In this document: positions 1-8,852 of the stretch, in pieces
Position numbering within the stretch: position 1 is the first letter of the stretch
Layout: each line of letters starts with the position of its first letter
Source: Croceimicrobium sp965656185
GTDB taxonomy: Bacteria; Bacteroidota; Bacteroidia; Flavobacteriales; Schleiferiaceae
Assembly: GCA_965656185.1 (NCBI GenBank)
Contig: CBFHJH010000001.1
Span: 310,001-374,000, forward strand
DNA length: 64,000 bases
Reading direction: 5' to 3'
Position numbers and translations under genes: made by a program
Notes under the pieces: model-generated
What the model was told of the DNA's origin: nothing
What the model saw: only the letters and a program-made list of their open reading frames with translations
The model's database searches: none

Positions 1-506
1 GCCTTGGTACTTATTTAGGAGCGAGTCTATCTGATAATAAAGATTTGCAGGGCCTAAGTAGCACGGCTTTACAATCTATGCTTACGGCCGGAGTAGCAGT
101 TTTAGCTCTAAAACTGGTTTTTCATCGGGTGCGACCCGAGGAGCAAATTACTTTAGACCCTTACGATTTTAGAGGGCCTTCTTTCGCCTCAGATAATTTG
201 TCTTTCCCATCTGGTCATACCACTATCGCCTTTGCTTTGGCTTCTTGTATTTCGGCCTATTACGATGATCCTTATTACCTAGCCATTCCTTTGTATACTT
301 TGGCCTCACTTACGGCCTGGCAAAGGGTTTATGATCAAAAGCATTGGCCTTCTGATGTTCTAATGGGGGCTTTATTGGGAACTTACGTGGGTCGCAAAAT
401 GGCGAAGTGGCAAAAGGGTAGATCTGCGCAAGTGAGCCTGGCTCCAAACCCCTGGGGAATGGGATTAGGATTTAGGATGCAGTTAGATCCTAATCGCGGT
501 AAATAA
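1..506 (+). CDS. PAP2-superfamily phosphatase, 5'-truncated by window edge
   Basis: The reading frame is open from the window edge (first full codon at base 3) to TAA at 504-506, giving 167 visible residues, so the true start lies upstream. A TTG at 45 is only an internal codon. All three parts of the PAP2 acid-phosphatase signature are visible: KX6RP (KLVFHRVRP), PSGH (FPSGHT) and RX5HX3D (RVYDQKHWPSD). These residues hold and attack the phosphate in lipid phosphate phosphatases and undecaprenyl-pyrophosphate phosphatases. Hydrophobic stretches around the motifs fit an integral membrane enzyme acting on lipid or small phosphoesters. The substrate cannot be told. The 3' end overlaps the convergent neighbour by 17 bases. 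Confidence 0.88.
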   Translation, partial: LGTYLGASLSDNKDLQGLSSTALQSMLTAGVAVLALKLVFHRVRPEEQITLDPYDFRGPSFASDNLSFPSGHTTIAFALASCISAYYDDPYYLAIPLYTLASLTAWQRVYDQKHWPSDVLMGALLGTYVGRKMAKWQKGRSAQVSLAPNPWGMGLGFRMQLDPNRGK

Positions 507-1608
507 TAAATACCTGCTTTTGTTGGTAATGCTCCAGGCTCAGGAGGTGACTGCCTTTGCTTATGGCTCTTAGATCCAAGTTTAGCACGTTTTTTTCTAG
601 ATCCTTAAAATTTATTGTACCAGTTTGAGCAATACCACCGTCTCGAGCATAGACCTGCCATTTAACGCCTTGGTAGGCACCAAGATTTACTAGCTCTAGC
701 TGAAGCGTGTCTTGAAAGTGTTTGGATCGAAGATTGGCTTGATAGGCTAGATCGCTTTGATAGTCTTGCAAAAAGCTTAGATCAGCACGATGTAGTTTTC
801 CCACTCGGGTAAAATTGCTCTCTTCGCTAAAGTACAGTTGGCCTTGGTTAATGGCTAAGGCTTCTTTTTGAGAAAAGTAACCCAAGTCATATCGCAAGAT
901 CTCTAGTTCTTTGCAGTGAAGATCGGGAATGTACCACAGGTATTGATAGCCGATAAGGAATAGGTCCTTCTGATTAAAGCCTTTTTCGGCTCCGCAGACC
1001 CACATAAATTGCATCAATCCCTTGCCGATCGGGAACTCTTGGAGCAATAGGGCAGCCTGTTCGACTTCCGAATGGGGGTCTAGGTAGTAAACCTTTACTA
1101 AAGCGTCGAATGGCTTAGTACGGTTTTTAGTGAACAAAAGCAGAGAGTCGTTGCGAAAAATCATCGCTTCGAGATCGTAGTATTTCTGAGGCTCTTCAGG
1201 CGGAAAGCCACTTTGTTCTGGGTAGTAGAAATCCAGCCTTTTTTGCAAACTGAAGTCCGCTTTGGATAAGACATAGACGCTTAGATCTCTTCTGCGATTG
1301 CCATTGTTGCCAAAATCACCGATAAAGATCTCTTTTTCCGAAACTGCCATCGACTCCCAGTCTATATTTTCCAAATTCGGGAGTGCCACTTTTTCTAATA
1401 AATTTCCTGCTGTGTCTAGGAGGAAAATGGCAGGCTCATTACCGCTATCATTGATCATCGCCAAGCGCTGATCATCCAGAAATACCATACCGGAACACTC
1501 TTCGAGACCATCTGGTAAATCGGTAACAACCATGCTGCCAATCCCTTGCGAAAAGCCGAGCCATGAATTTAGGAGAAAGTAAAGCTGCCAAAAAATACTG
1601 CGTATCAC
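490..1608 (-). CDS. Secreted propeller-like protein of unknown function
   Basis: This 372-aa protein starts at GTG; the GTGA overlap with the queA stop implies translational coupling. Residues 1-21 look like a signal peptide ending in WLGFSQG. The body resembles bacterial SdiA-regulated or phytase-esterase-like beta-propellers: an early 'ECSGMVF...MINDSGNEP' segment, 'IDWESMAV' and 'IGDFGNN' recur in proteins of this kind that report a log-like comparison of events. The last ~25 residues (KGSHLLSLEHYQQKQVFII) resemble a short T9SS-type C-terminal strand pair but are not convincing. Probably exported to the periplasm or surface. The function is unknown, and the link to QueA is only one of transcription. 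Confidence 0.7.
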   Translation of the reverse strand: MIRSIFWQLYFLLNSWLGFSQGIGSMVVTDLPDGLEECSGMVFLDDQRLAMINDSGNEPAIFLLDTAGNLLEKVALPNLENIDWESMAVSEKEIFIGDFGNNGNRRRDLSVYVLSKADFSLQKRLDFYYPEQSGFPPEEPQKYYDLEAMIFRNDSLLLFTKNRTKPFDALVKVYYLDPHSEVEQAALLLQEFPIGKGLMQFMWVCGAEKGFNQKDLFLIGYQYLWYIPDLHCKELEILRYDLGYFSQKEALAINQGQLYFSEESNFTRVGKLHRADLSFLQDYQSDLAYQANLRSKHFQDTLQLELVNLGAYQGVKWQVYARDGGIAQTGTINFKDLEKNVLNLDLRAISKGSHLLSLEHYQQKQVFIIYRD

Positions 1609-2816
1609 GATCGGTAATTTAATAAACAGCCATCGCCATAGCTCAAAAAGCGGAAATCATTTTCTAAGGCATAACGGTACACCTTTTCCCAATCCTTGCC
1701 AATTAAAGAGGATACCAATAACATTAGAGTCGATTTTGGCTGATGGAAATTGGTAATCAGGGCATTAATTAACTGATGACGATAACCTGGTGCGATGATG
1801 ATTTGAGTTTTAAAAGAAAGCCAGTCCTTGCCAATAGTATCCAGCAAATCCAAAAGGGCTTTTAAGCTTTCAGCTGGAATTACCCTTGGACAAGAACCGT
1901 CAAAGCCGATCCATTGCGGAATACAGATCTCCTCATCAGGATCAATTTTGCCATCTAAAAACAAGGCACCCAACCAGAACATCGACTCTAAGGCTCTTAA
2001 TGAGGTTGTTCCCACTGTTACAACTGGCCTTTCTTCTTGTACCGCCGAAAGCAGTCCCTTAATGAAACTACGCTCTAAAAAGAGTTCCTCGGCATGCATT
2101 TCGTGCTCGGCTACGGAAGTGCTCACCGGTTTAAAGGTACCCGCACCTACGTGTAAAGTGAGGAAATTAATATTGCCGCCTCTAGACTTGATCCTATCGA
2201 AGATGGCGTCGTTAAAGTGAAGTCCCGCCGTTGGAGCGGCTACCGACCCCATCCGACGCGCGTAAGTGGTTTGGTAAGTCGTTTTATCTTCCGCTTCAGC
2301 TTGGCGTTTAATGTAAGGGGGAAGCGGTGTTTTTCCTGCCAACTCTAATACTTCGGCAAAAGTCAGGTCATCATTCCAACTTAAACTAATTTCAAATTCA
2401 CTATCCCGTCGACCTATTTTTTCTGCGCGTAACTTTAAGTGGCCTAGGTCTATCTCCAAAGGGTGGTCTTTCCATTTTCTGGCTCCCCCCACCAAACAGA
2501 GATAATCGATTTGCCCCTTAGCCTGCATAGCCTGCTCCATGCTCTTGTGATGGAGCGGTTCCAAACAGAATACTTCGATCAGGCTTTGCTCGTTTTTAGG
2601 AAAGAGTAAGCGGGCCTGCACTACTTTGGTTTCATTCAAGATCAACCAAGCATTTTCAGGTAATTTCTGATCGATATGTTTGTATTGACTCTCTTCGATC
2701 TCTCCGGCATCGTAGATCAGAAGCTTGCTTTCACCTCTTGCTAGGGGATAAGCCGCGATCCGTTCTTCGGGTAAGGGGTAGTCGAATTGGTCGATATTTA
2801 TATCTCGATAGGACAA
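1605..2816 (-). CDS. queA: QueA, tRNA preQ1-ribosyltransferase-isomerase
   Basis: QueA transfers and isomerises the ribosyl moiety of S-adenosylmethionine onto preQ1 at the tRNA wobble position, giving epoxyqueuosine. Family blocks appear in order: PEERIAAYPLARGESKLL (about residues 16-33), LNETKVVQARLLFPK, TAGLHFN, LHVGAGTFKPV, MHAEELF, VTVGTTSLRALES and LITNFHQPKSTLMLLVSSLIG. At 403 aa it is longer than the ~350-aa enterobacterial enzyme, with extra residues between the two halves. The start used is TTG at 2816; no ATG lies upstream in frame, and this start sits 16 nt downstream of a TAATTTTG promoter box. No other queuosine gene lies in the window. Confidence 0.95.
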   Translation of the reverse strand: MSYRDINIDQFDYPLPEERIAAYPLARGESKLLIYDAGEIEESQYKHIDQKLPENAWLILNETKVVQARLLFPKNEQSLIEVFCLEPLHHKSMEQAMQAKGQIDYLCLVGGARKWKDHPLEIDLGHLKLRAEKIGRRDSEFEISLSWNDDLTFAEVLELAGKTPLPPYIKRQAEAEDKTTYQTTYARRMGSVAAPTAGLHFNDAIFDRIKSRGGNINFLTLHVGAGTFKPVSTSVAEHEMHAEELFLERSFIKGLLSAVQEERPVVTVGTTSLRALESMFWLGALFLDGKIDPDEEICIPQWIGFDGSCPRVIPAESLKALLDLLDTIGKDWLSFKTQIIIAPGYRHQLINALITNFHQPKSTLMLLVSSLIGKDWEKVYRYALENDFRFLSYGDGCLLNYRS

Positions 2817-2832
2817 AGCGCAAATTTTTTGA

Positions 2833-2840
2833 CAAAATTA
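2833..2840 (-). promoter_or_regulatory. -7 box TAATTTTG for queA operon
   Basis: On the minus strand the box reads TAATTTTG, matching the Bacteroidota -7 consensus TAnnTTTG, 16 nt before the queA TTG start. No TTTG lies at the usual 19-21 nt spacing upstream. It lies back to back with the promoter of the divergent glycosyltransferase gene. Confidence 0.45.
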
Positions 2841-2878
2841 ATGCGGAATAGTTCTTATCCCTTACCAAATGAAAATTC

Positions 2879-2886
2879 TATTATTG
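2879..2886 (+). promoter_or_regulatory. -7 box TATTATTG, probable leaderless start
   Basis: TATTATTG differs from TAnnTTTG at one base and ends exactly 4 nt before the ATG at 2891. This spacing recurs at three other genes here and would place the transcription start at or next to the start codon. Confidence 0.4.
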
Positions 2887-2890
2887 TGCT

Positions 2891-4000
2891 ATGAAGCAGG
2901 TGGTACTATGCGTAACAAATGATTTGGTTAATGACCGGCGTGTACAACGCAGTATCGCTGTATTGCAGAAGCATGGTTATAAGACCACTTTCGTGGGAAG
3001 AGAACTACCCGATAGCCATCCGCTCGATTTTGATTTTCCGGTAAAACGATTTAGGCTTCCTTTCCAAAAAGGCTTTCTCTTTTACGCCAGTTTTAATTTG
3101 CGATTGTTCTTTTACCTCTTGTTTTCCAAGCGATTCGATCTGTATTGGGCCAATGATCTGGATACCCTGCTACCTAATTATTTGGTGGCTAAGTTATTTT
3201 CCAAGCCCTTGGTTTACGATAGCCATGAATACTTTAAGGGAGTGCCAGAAATCCAGGACAGGCCATTGGTAAAAGGGGTTTGGACCTTACTCGAAGCATG
3301 GATCTATCCTAAGCTTAAATACCGGCTTACCGTAAATGAAAGTATTGCCGATCTGCTAGAATCCGATTACGGAGAAAGACCCGCGGTGGTACGCAACATA
3401 GCCGAATCCTTTCTTCCGGAATTATCCAAAAGTCGTCGCGATTTAAATTTACCCGAGGAAGCATTTTTATTGATAAACCAAGGCGCAGGGATAAACGTGG
3501 ACCGTGGCATGGAAGAAGCCTTCGAAGCCTTACACTTTCTTGACGAGAAGGTGCAATTGGTCTTAGTTGGGAAAGGTGATGTGGTGCCCATCTTAAAGGA
3601 AAAGGCTCAAGCAGAAGGTCTTAGCGGTAGAATTCATTTCGTAGATCCTTTGCCTTATGCCGAAATGATACAATATACGCTCAATGCAGATGTAGGTTTG
3701 TCGCTGGATAAGGATACCAATCTGAATTACCGCTTTTCATTACCCAATAAGCTTTTTGATTATATAAAATGTGGCTTACCGGTATTGAGTTCTAAGGTGG
3801 TTGAGGTAAAGCGAATCGTAGAAGGAGAGGGGCTTGGCCTAACGGTAGATGTAGAACCCGAGGCTATTGCAAAGGGGATTAAGCAATTGGCCCAACACAA
3901 GGACAAATTCACAGATGCTTTAAAAGCAGGGGCAAAAAAGCATAAATGGGAGCATGAATCGAAGCGCTTAAGCGCCTTTATTGATACGATCGAGCTCTAA
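2891..4000 (+). CDS. Glycosyltransferase, GT4-like (GT-B fold)
   Basis: A 369-aa cytoplasmic or membrane-associated glycosyltransferase. The N-terminal half begins with a Rossmann strand (VVLCVTNDLVNDRRV) and includes DLYWANDLDTLLPNYLVAK and LVYDSHEYF, typical of GT4 enzymes that act on lipid-linked or nucleotide-sugar acceptors. The C-terminal half has the donor-binding pattern: LLINQGAGINVDRGMEE, VLVGKGDV and SLPNKLFDYIKCGLPVLSS (about residues 287-305). An amphipathic FLFYASFNLRLFFYLLF segment near residue 60 may help membrane association. The acceptor is unknown. Its 3' end overlaps the next, convergent glycosyltransferase by 33 bases, so the two are not co-transcribed. Confidence 0.85.
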   Translation: MKQVVLCVTNDLVNDRRVQRSIAVLQKHGYKTTFVGRELPDSHPLDFDFPVKRFRLPFQKGFLFYASFNLRLFFYLLFSKRFDLYWANDLDTLLPNYLVAKLFSKPLVYDSHEYFKGVPEIQDRPLVKGVWTLLEAWIYPKLKYRLTVNESIADLLESDYGERPAVVRNIAESFLPELSKSRRDLNLPEEAFLLINQGAGINVDRGMEEAFEALHFLDEKVQLVLVGKGDVVPILKEKAQAEGLSGRIHFVDPLPYAEMIQYTLNADVGLSLDKDTNLNYRFSLPNKLFDYIKCGLPVLSSKVVEVKRIVEGEGLGLTVDVEPEAIAKGIKQLAQHKDKFTDALKAGAKKHKWEHESKRLSAFIDTIEL

Positions 4001-4873
4001 GAGGCGTAACAGGCGATAGAGGTCGAAAAAGCCTAAACTGGGCTTGGAGGAAAGTAAGTTTTGCTTCAGTGGCTTTCGCGCCATTTGCAGTATGACGCCG
4101 ACCAAAAGCTTCAACTTTAGAGCTTCTAGCTTTTGACAGAGCTTTAAAAGCGGAAAGCTCTGTCTGAATTCGGGATAGGCCTTTTGGATGTAAAGCAAGT
4201 TAGCTAATGCTTGATCGGTCTTTTTTAGAAAGTCTATGCTATTTTCATCGGCGGGATAGAGTGAAGGCATATCGATTATAACCAGCTTATAGCCTGCCTT
4301 TTTCAACATTAATCCGAAAAGACTGTCTTCATGCCCATAACCCTTTAAGTTTTCATCGAATTGAGCCAAATTAAAAGCTTCTGTATCAATTAGAAAACAA
4401 TTCGTTTGAAAGCTTTGGAAATTCGATTTAGCGTCCCGGTCAGATTCTCTTATCTCTCGATTTTTAGCGTATTTAAACCTTAATTCACAATGCTTTAGGG
4501 GTTTAGTAGTGGAAAGCTTTTTGCCGCCTACCACGACCCCCCCTTTTTGAGCAGCATTCCAGTAGCTTGCTACGAAATTGGCATTGTCGATTTGAGCATC
4601 ACCATCTATCATCATAAGGTATTCGCCCTGACAATGGGCTGCTAATCGATTACGGGCCGCTGCTCTACCAAGGTTTTTACCCGCAAGAACGAGCTTAATC
4701 AAGGCGTCCTGCTCAAATTTATCCTTTAGAAGTACTTGATGATCTTCACCCGAACCGTCGTCATAAATAATGATCTCAGCTTCCAGGTTCAAGCTGCGAA
4801 GTTGTAGCTTAAGCTGGTCGACCAAGGGCTCTGGGTCTAGTTGATACACCAGTATCCCAAGCGAGAGCTGCAT
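3968..4873 (-). CDS. Glycosyltransferase family 2
   Basis: A 301-aa GT-A-fold enzyme. The N-terminal SLGILVYQLDPEPL strand, the nucleotide-binding IIIYDDGSGED motif (about residues 33-43), NLGRAAARNRLA, the DxD-like MMIDGDAQIDN (about 91-101) and the acceptor-side GYGHEDSLFGLMLKKAGY (about 178-195) are all typical of family GT2 with a galactosyl- or chondroitin-polymerase-like C-terminal portion. There are no transmembrane segments. It begins one base after the ftsE stop codon (4874), so both probably share one transcript. The sugar and acceptor cannot be inferred. Confidence 0.86.
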   Translation of the reverse strand: MQLSLGILVYQLDPEPLVDQLKLQLRSLNLEAEIIIYDDGSGEDHQVLLKDKFEQDALIKLVLAGKNLGRAAARNRLAAHCQGEYLMMIDGDAQIDNANFVASYWNAAQKGGVVVGGKKLSTTKPLKHCELRFKYAKNREIRESDRDAKSNFQSFQTNCFLIDTEAFNLAQFDENLKGYGHEDSLFGLMLKKAGYKLVIIDMPSLYPADENSIDFLKKTDQALANLLYIQKAYPEFRQSFPLLKLCQKLEALKLKLLVGVILQMARKPLKQNLLSSKPSLGFFDLYRLLRLLELDRINKGA

Positions 4874-5560
4874 TTAGAGCGTATTTTGAACGGTGTTGAT
4901 CACTTTCCCTTGCTGACATTTCAAGGTTTCATGCGGAAACTTTAAAATCAAAGAGTAATCGTGGGTAGCCATCAGAATTGCGCGACCGCTATTGGAGATC
5001 TGTTCCAGTAAGATCATGATCTCTTCGGAAGTAGAAGGATCTAGATTACCGGTAGGCTCATCGGCTAAAATAATCTGTGGGTCATTAAGTAAAGATCGCG
5101 CAATAGCAACCCTCTGTTGTTCACCGCCCGAAAGTTGATGTGGCATTTTCTGGGCATTGGCAGCCATATTAACCTTATCCAAAACTTCGGTGATCTTTTT
5201 CTGGATCTCCTTTTTAGAGGTCCATCCAGTAGCTTGTAAGACGAACTTTAGATTATCGTGCACACTGCGGTCGTTGAGCAGTTGAAAGTCTTGAAATACA
5301 ATACCAATACGGCGTCTTAAGGTCGGGATGTCCTTTTCGCGGAGTTTCCTTAGATCTATTCCAGACACTTCACCCGAGCCAGAGGCGAGAGGTAGATCAC
5401 CGTATAAAGTCTTAAGTAAACTCGACTTACCACTTCCGGTAGAGCCTATGAGGTATTGAAAGTCACCCTGACTTACTAAGAGATCTACAGCTTCCAATAT
5501 GGTCTTGCCTCCCTGTTTTATGGTGGCGTCGGTTAATCGAATAATGGGATCTCCTCGCAT
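4874..5560 (-). CDS. ftsE: FtsE-type ABC transporter ATPase
   Basis: FtsE is the ATPase partner of membrane protein FtsX; the complex controls peptidoglycan hydrolases at the division site. The 228-aa protein has all ABC motifs: Walker A GSTGSGKSS (about residues 39-47), Q-loop IVFQDFQLL, signature LSGGEQQRVAIARSLL (about 142-157), Walker B IILADEPTGNLDP and the H-loop ATHDYSLI. The RIGIVFQDFQLLNDRSVHDNL stretch is strongly FtsE-like, though LolD/MacB-type ATPases are close relatives. No ftsX is adjacent; in this phylum the two genes are often apart. The ATG sits 13 nt after a TAAATTTG box. Confidence 0.87.
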   Translation of the reverse strand: MRGDPIIRLTDATIKQGGKTILEAVDLLVSQGDFQYLIGSTGSGKSSLLKTLYGDLPLASGSGEVSGIDLRKLREKDIPTLRRRIGIVFQDFQLLNDRSVHDNLKFVLQATGWTSKKEIQKKITEVLDKVNMAANAQKMPHQLSGGEQQRVAIARSLLNDPQIILADEPTGNLDPSTSEEIMILLEQISNSGRAILMATHDYSLILKFPHETLKCQQGKVINTVQNTL

Positions 5561-5573
5561 ATGCTCTTTTCTA

Positions 5574-5581
5574 CAAATTTA
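5574..5581 (-). promoter_or_regulatory. -7 box TAAATTTG for ftsE
   Basis: The minus strand reads TAAATTTG, a perfect TAnnTTTG, 13 nt before the ftsE ATG. The surrounding 153-bp gap is the divergent promoter region shared with the TPR gene. Confidence 0.5.
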
Positions 5582-5681
5582 TAGGAAGCCTTAATGAACC
5601 GGGCTCCAAAGTTCAATAATAATTAACAGCTCGCGTTTAAAACTTATTGTTCAGCTAAAAAAGAGGCCTATTAATTACCGC

Positions 5682-5689
5682 TACTTTAG
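5682..5689 (+). promoter_or_regulatory. -7 box TACTTTAG for TPR/barrel operon
   Basis: TACTTTAG matches TAnnTTTG at seven of eight positions and lies 24 nt before the ATG at 5714, the only good candidate in this AT-rich gap. Confidence 0.35.
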
Positions 5690-5713
5690 AATTCAGAAAA
5701 ATAGATTCCTAAT

Positions 5714-8700
5714 ATGCGGATATACAAGGTTTTAGCACTTGTACTCGGTTTCTCATTAGCTTCTACGTTGCTCTCGGCGCAGGTTAATGAAAGCTTTCGT
5801 GCGGTTAATACCGAGCTCGAAACAGCCATGGAGCTTTTCGAAAAGCAACAGTATGGCAACGCTCAGTTGCTATTTGATAAACTTGGTAAAGATCTCTCGC
5901 TAAGCAACGAGACGCGTATGAATGCGCATTATTATGCCAGCGTTTGTGCCATTGAGCTTTACCGAGGTGATATAAAGGAAAGAGTAGAAGAGTTTGCGCG
6001 AATTTATGAAACGAGCCCCCTGCGCAATCGCTTGTGGCTGCGTTATGCCAATAATCTCTTCAGCTTAAAGCGATACCGACAGGCAATAGATTATTATGAA
6101 AAGGTAGATTACTACAGCTTATCGGATAAAGCGCATGCCGAATTACAATTCAAGTTGGCCTATTCTTATTTGCAAAATGAGAATGCTCGTGAAGCAGAGG
6201 CTTTGTTCTTTAAGCTCAAGGACGGCGAGAGTGCTTATGCCTCTTCGGCCCGCTATTATTATGCTCATCTACGTTACAGTGCCGAAGACTATTCCAAGGC
6301 CCTGACCAATTTCTTGCCATTGCAGGAAGACCCCAACTTCGGCCCCTTGGTGCCCTACTATTTGGCTCATATTTACTACGCCTTGGAAGATTACGATAAA
6401 TTAGTGGAAGTAGGCGAGGATTTGATCCAAACCGCCAGCCCTTCGCGAGCACCTGAAATTGCCAAGCTATTGGCCGATGCCTTTTACCAGCGTGAAGATT
6501 ATTCCAATACCCTGAAATACGTAGAGTTGTATCAGGCTAAAGGAGGCAAAATGCGTTTACAAGATCACTACCAAGCTGGTTATTCCTACTACCAAGAACA
6601 ACATTATCCACAGGCCATAGCTGCCTTCAATAAGATCAGTGCGGGACCTGAAGATATTCGTCAAAATGCCTATTATCATTTAGCCGATGCCTATTTGAAA
6701 GTAGGGGAGCGCAATCAAGCCTTGGTGGCTTTTAAAGCCGCCTCCGACTTAGATGAAAATCAAAAGATTACCGAAGATGCTTATTACAATTACGCCAAGC
6801 TGAGTTATGAGATGGCCAGTCCATTTAGAGATGTGATTCAGATCTTCAAGGATTATCTGCGCCAATATCCCAATAGTCGCCACAAGAAAAAGGTGAACGA
6901 GTATTTGGCAAATATTTACATCACTTCAAAGGACTACGATAAAGCGATGGATGCCATTAAAGTGGCAGGTTTGGACAGTCCAGAGATGCGGGCGGTTTTT
7001 CAGAAAATTGCTTTCTATCGTGCGACAGAACTGTTTAACTCTGGCGCATTGAAAGGAGCTTTGGATCGTTTTCAACAGTCAGCTCAATATCCGGAAGACA
7101 AAGCTTTAGCTACTTTAAGTCTTTATTGGCAAGGCGAATGCCAGTATCGCTTGGAGGATTATCCAGCGGCAGAGCGTTCCCTAGAACAGTTTAGAGCCGG
7201 TACGGGAGCCGCGGCCCAAGAGGTATACAATCGTTCTTTTTATAATAGCGCCTATATCGCCTATAAACAGTTCGATTTTCAGAAGGCAGCGGGTTTGTTC
7301 CGTGCCTTTAGTCGCGATGCCGATCCAAGCGACCCACGGTTGTCCGATGCCTACCTTCGCTTAGGAGATGCTTACCTTTTAACCGGAGGGTATTTACTCG
7401 CCAATGACTTTTACAGCAAGGCGATCCAAGCCGGAATTAAGGATGTTGATTACGCCTATTTTCAGAAGGCAGAGTGCTATGGTTTAGAGGGGAAAGCCCC
7501 CAAAAAGGTTGAGCAATTGCAGCAGCTCTACACTAAATTCCCCGAAAGTCCATATGCCGAAAGGTCGCTCTATGAGATTGCACTCACGCAATTACAGATG
7601 GAAGATTATCCCGCTGCTTTAAAAGCGTTTAGCGCTTATGAAAATGCCTATCCACAGAGTGATCGTCGGCCAGAAATTGGCTTAAAGCGAGGTCTGATCT
7701 TTTCGAATCAAGATCAAAATCAGAAAGCGATCGATCAGTATAAGTTCGTTGTAGACAATTATCCGGGCACCAAAGAGTCTATCGAGGCGGTCCGCCTGGC
7801 AGAGATCAATTACAAACGCATGCAAAATATTGATGCTTATTTGGATTGGGTGGCCACCATAGATTTTATCGACTATGAGGAGTCGCAATTAGATAGCACA
7901 GCGTATGCCGCAGCATTCGACGTTTATGCCGCTGCGGATTACCAGCAAGCAGTGCCGGGTTTCCAGTCTTATTTACGGCGTTTTCCCCGGGGGATCTTTT
8001 TGGAGCCCGCCTTGTATTACGCGGCTCAATCGGCAGTAAGGATTCAGTCTGATTCTTTGGCCTACCATTTTTATGAGAACCTAATACCGATCGCCACTTT
8101 AGAGCATAGAGCAGAAGCCTTGGCCTACACCGCAAAAAAGGATCTTAACGATAGTTCCTTTGTGAAAGCCCTGCAAAGGTTTGAGCGTTTAAATGCTTTG
8201 GCACAGAGTAATGAACAGAGTTTGGTCGCACAGCAAGGTGCTTTAAAGGCTGCCTGGGCTTTACGCGATAGCATTAAAGCTGATAGCTATGCAGCCCTTA
8301 TACTGAAGCGCTCCGATCTTGATCGTAATAGCCAAAAAAGCCCCTTGAGAATTAAAGCCCTGATCGCTCTAGGCTCTGAGCAGTGGAGCCGAGCGATGAG
8401 CCTTTACGATAAGCTTTTAAGTATTAGTGATGGCTCGCTCAAGGCGGAATCGTATTATTACCAAGCTTTGATCTTGCAAAAGCAAGCCTTTCATGATAGC
8501 AGTAATTCTAAGATCAATATAATGATCGAGGAACTGCCTAGTTATCGCGAGTGGAAGTTGAAAGCCTTGTATTTAATGGCTTACAATTTCTGGAAGTTAG
8601 ATGACATATTCCAAGCCAATTACATTCTGGATTTTATCTTAGAGAGTGAGGCAGATGCAGATCTGAAGGCTAAAGCACAGGCTTTAAAGGATGAGATCGC

Positions 8701-8851
8701 TGAAGCAGAGGAGCAGGCTTTGGCTCAAAAGGAACGTCTCCTTAAGGAGCAATCGATGCCAATAATTTTAGATGCAGAAGGTCAACTCCAGATCTTAGAC
8801 TTCCCTGCTAATGAAGAACCGCTCGAAGACCCCGAAATTATTGAGAAATAG
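5714..8851 (+). CDS. Large periplasmic tetratricopeptide-repeat protein
   Basis: A 1045-aa exported protein. Residues 1-23 form a signal peptide (MRIYKVLALVLGF...LLSAQ). Nearly the whole remainder is a TPR/Sel1-like superhelix; recurring units include FEKQQYGNAQLLFDKL, YRQAIDYYEKV, REAEALFFKL, YDKLVEVGEDLI and YQQAVPGFQSYLRRFP. A charged coiled tail (EEQALAQKERLLKEQ) ends at about residue 1015. Such ~1000-aa TPR proteins in Bacteroidota commonly precede a small TonB-receptor-like barrel, as here, where the stop is one base before the next ATG. A scaffold role in an envelope complex is inferred from TPR architecture and this pairing; no enzymatic motif is visible. Confidence 0.85.
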   Translation: MRIYKVLALVLGFSLASTLLSAQVNESFRAVNTELETAMELFEKQQYGNAQLLFDKLGKDLSLSNETRMNAHYYASVCAIELYRGDIKERVEEFARIYETSPLRNRLWLRYANNLFSLKRYRQAIDYYEKVDYYSLSDKAHAELQFKLAYSYLQNENAREAEALFFKLKDGESAYASSARYYYAHLRYSAEDYSKALTNFLPLQEDPNFGPLVPYYLAHIYYALEDYDKLVEVGEDLIQTASPSRAPEIAKLLADAFYQREDYSNTLKYVELYQAKGGKMRLQDHYQAGYSYYQEQHYPQAIAAFNKISAGPEDIRQNAYYHLADAYLKVGERNQALVAFKAASDLDENQKITEDAYYNYAKLSYEMASPFRDVIQIFKDYLRQYPNSRHKKKVNEYLANIYITSKDYDKAMDAIKVAGLDSPEMRAVFQKIAFYRATELFNSGALKGALDRFQQSAQYPEDKALATLSLYWQGECQYRLEDYPAAERSLEQFRAGTGAAAQEVYNRSFYNSAYIAYKQFDFQKAAGLFRAFSRDADPSDPRLSDAYLRLGDAYLLTGGYLLANDFYSKAIQAGIKDVDYAYFQKAECYGLEGKAPKKVEQLQQLYTKFPESPYAERSLYEIALTQLQMEDYPAALKAFSAYENAYPQSDRRPEIGLKRGLIFSNQDQNQKAIDQYKFVVDNYPGTKESIEAVRLAEINYKRMQNIDAYLDWVATIDFIDYEESQLDSTAYAAAFDVYAAADYQQAVPGFQSYLRRFPRGIFLEPALYYAAQSAVRIQSDSLAYHFYENLIPIATLEHRAEALAYTAKKDLNDSSFVKALQRFERLNALAQSNEQSLVAQQGALKAAWALRDSIKADSYAALILKRSDLDRNSQKSPLRIKALIALGSEQWSRAMSLYDKLLSISDGSLKAESYYYQALILQKQAFHDSSNSKINIMIEELPSYREWKLKALYLMAYNFWKLDDIFQANYILDFILESEADADLKAKAQALKDEIAEAEEQALAQKERLLKEQSMPIILDAEGQLQILDFPANEEPLEDPEIIEK

Positions 8852-8852
8852 C

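Noticed and set aside
2891..4873. Polysaccharide locus made of the two neighbouring glycosyltransferases
   Set aside because: They are convergent and accompanied by ftsE and queA; no flippase, polymerase or sugar-nucleotide gene is near.
8811..8852. Upstream in-frame start for the barrel gene
   Set aside because: It lies inside the TPR gene, and the added residues precede a standard signal peptide that begins at 8853.
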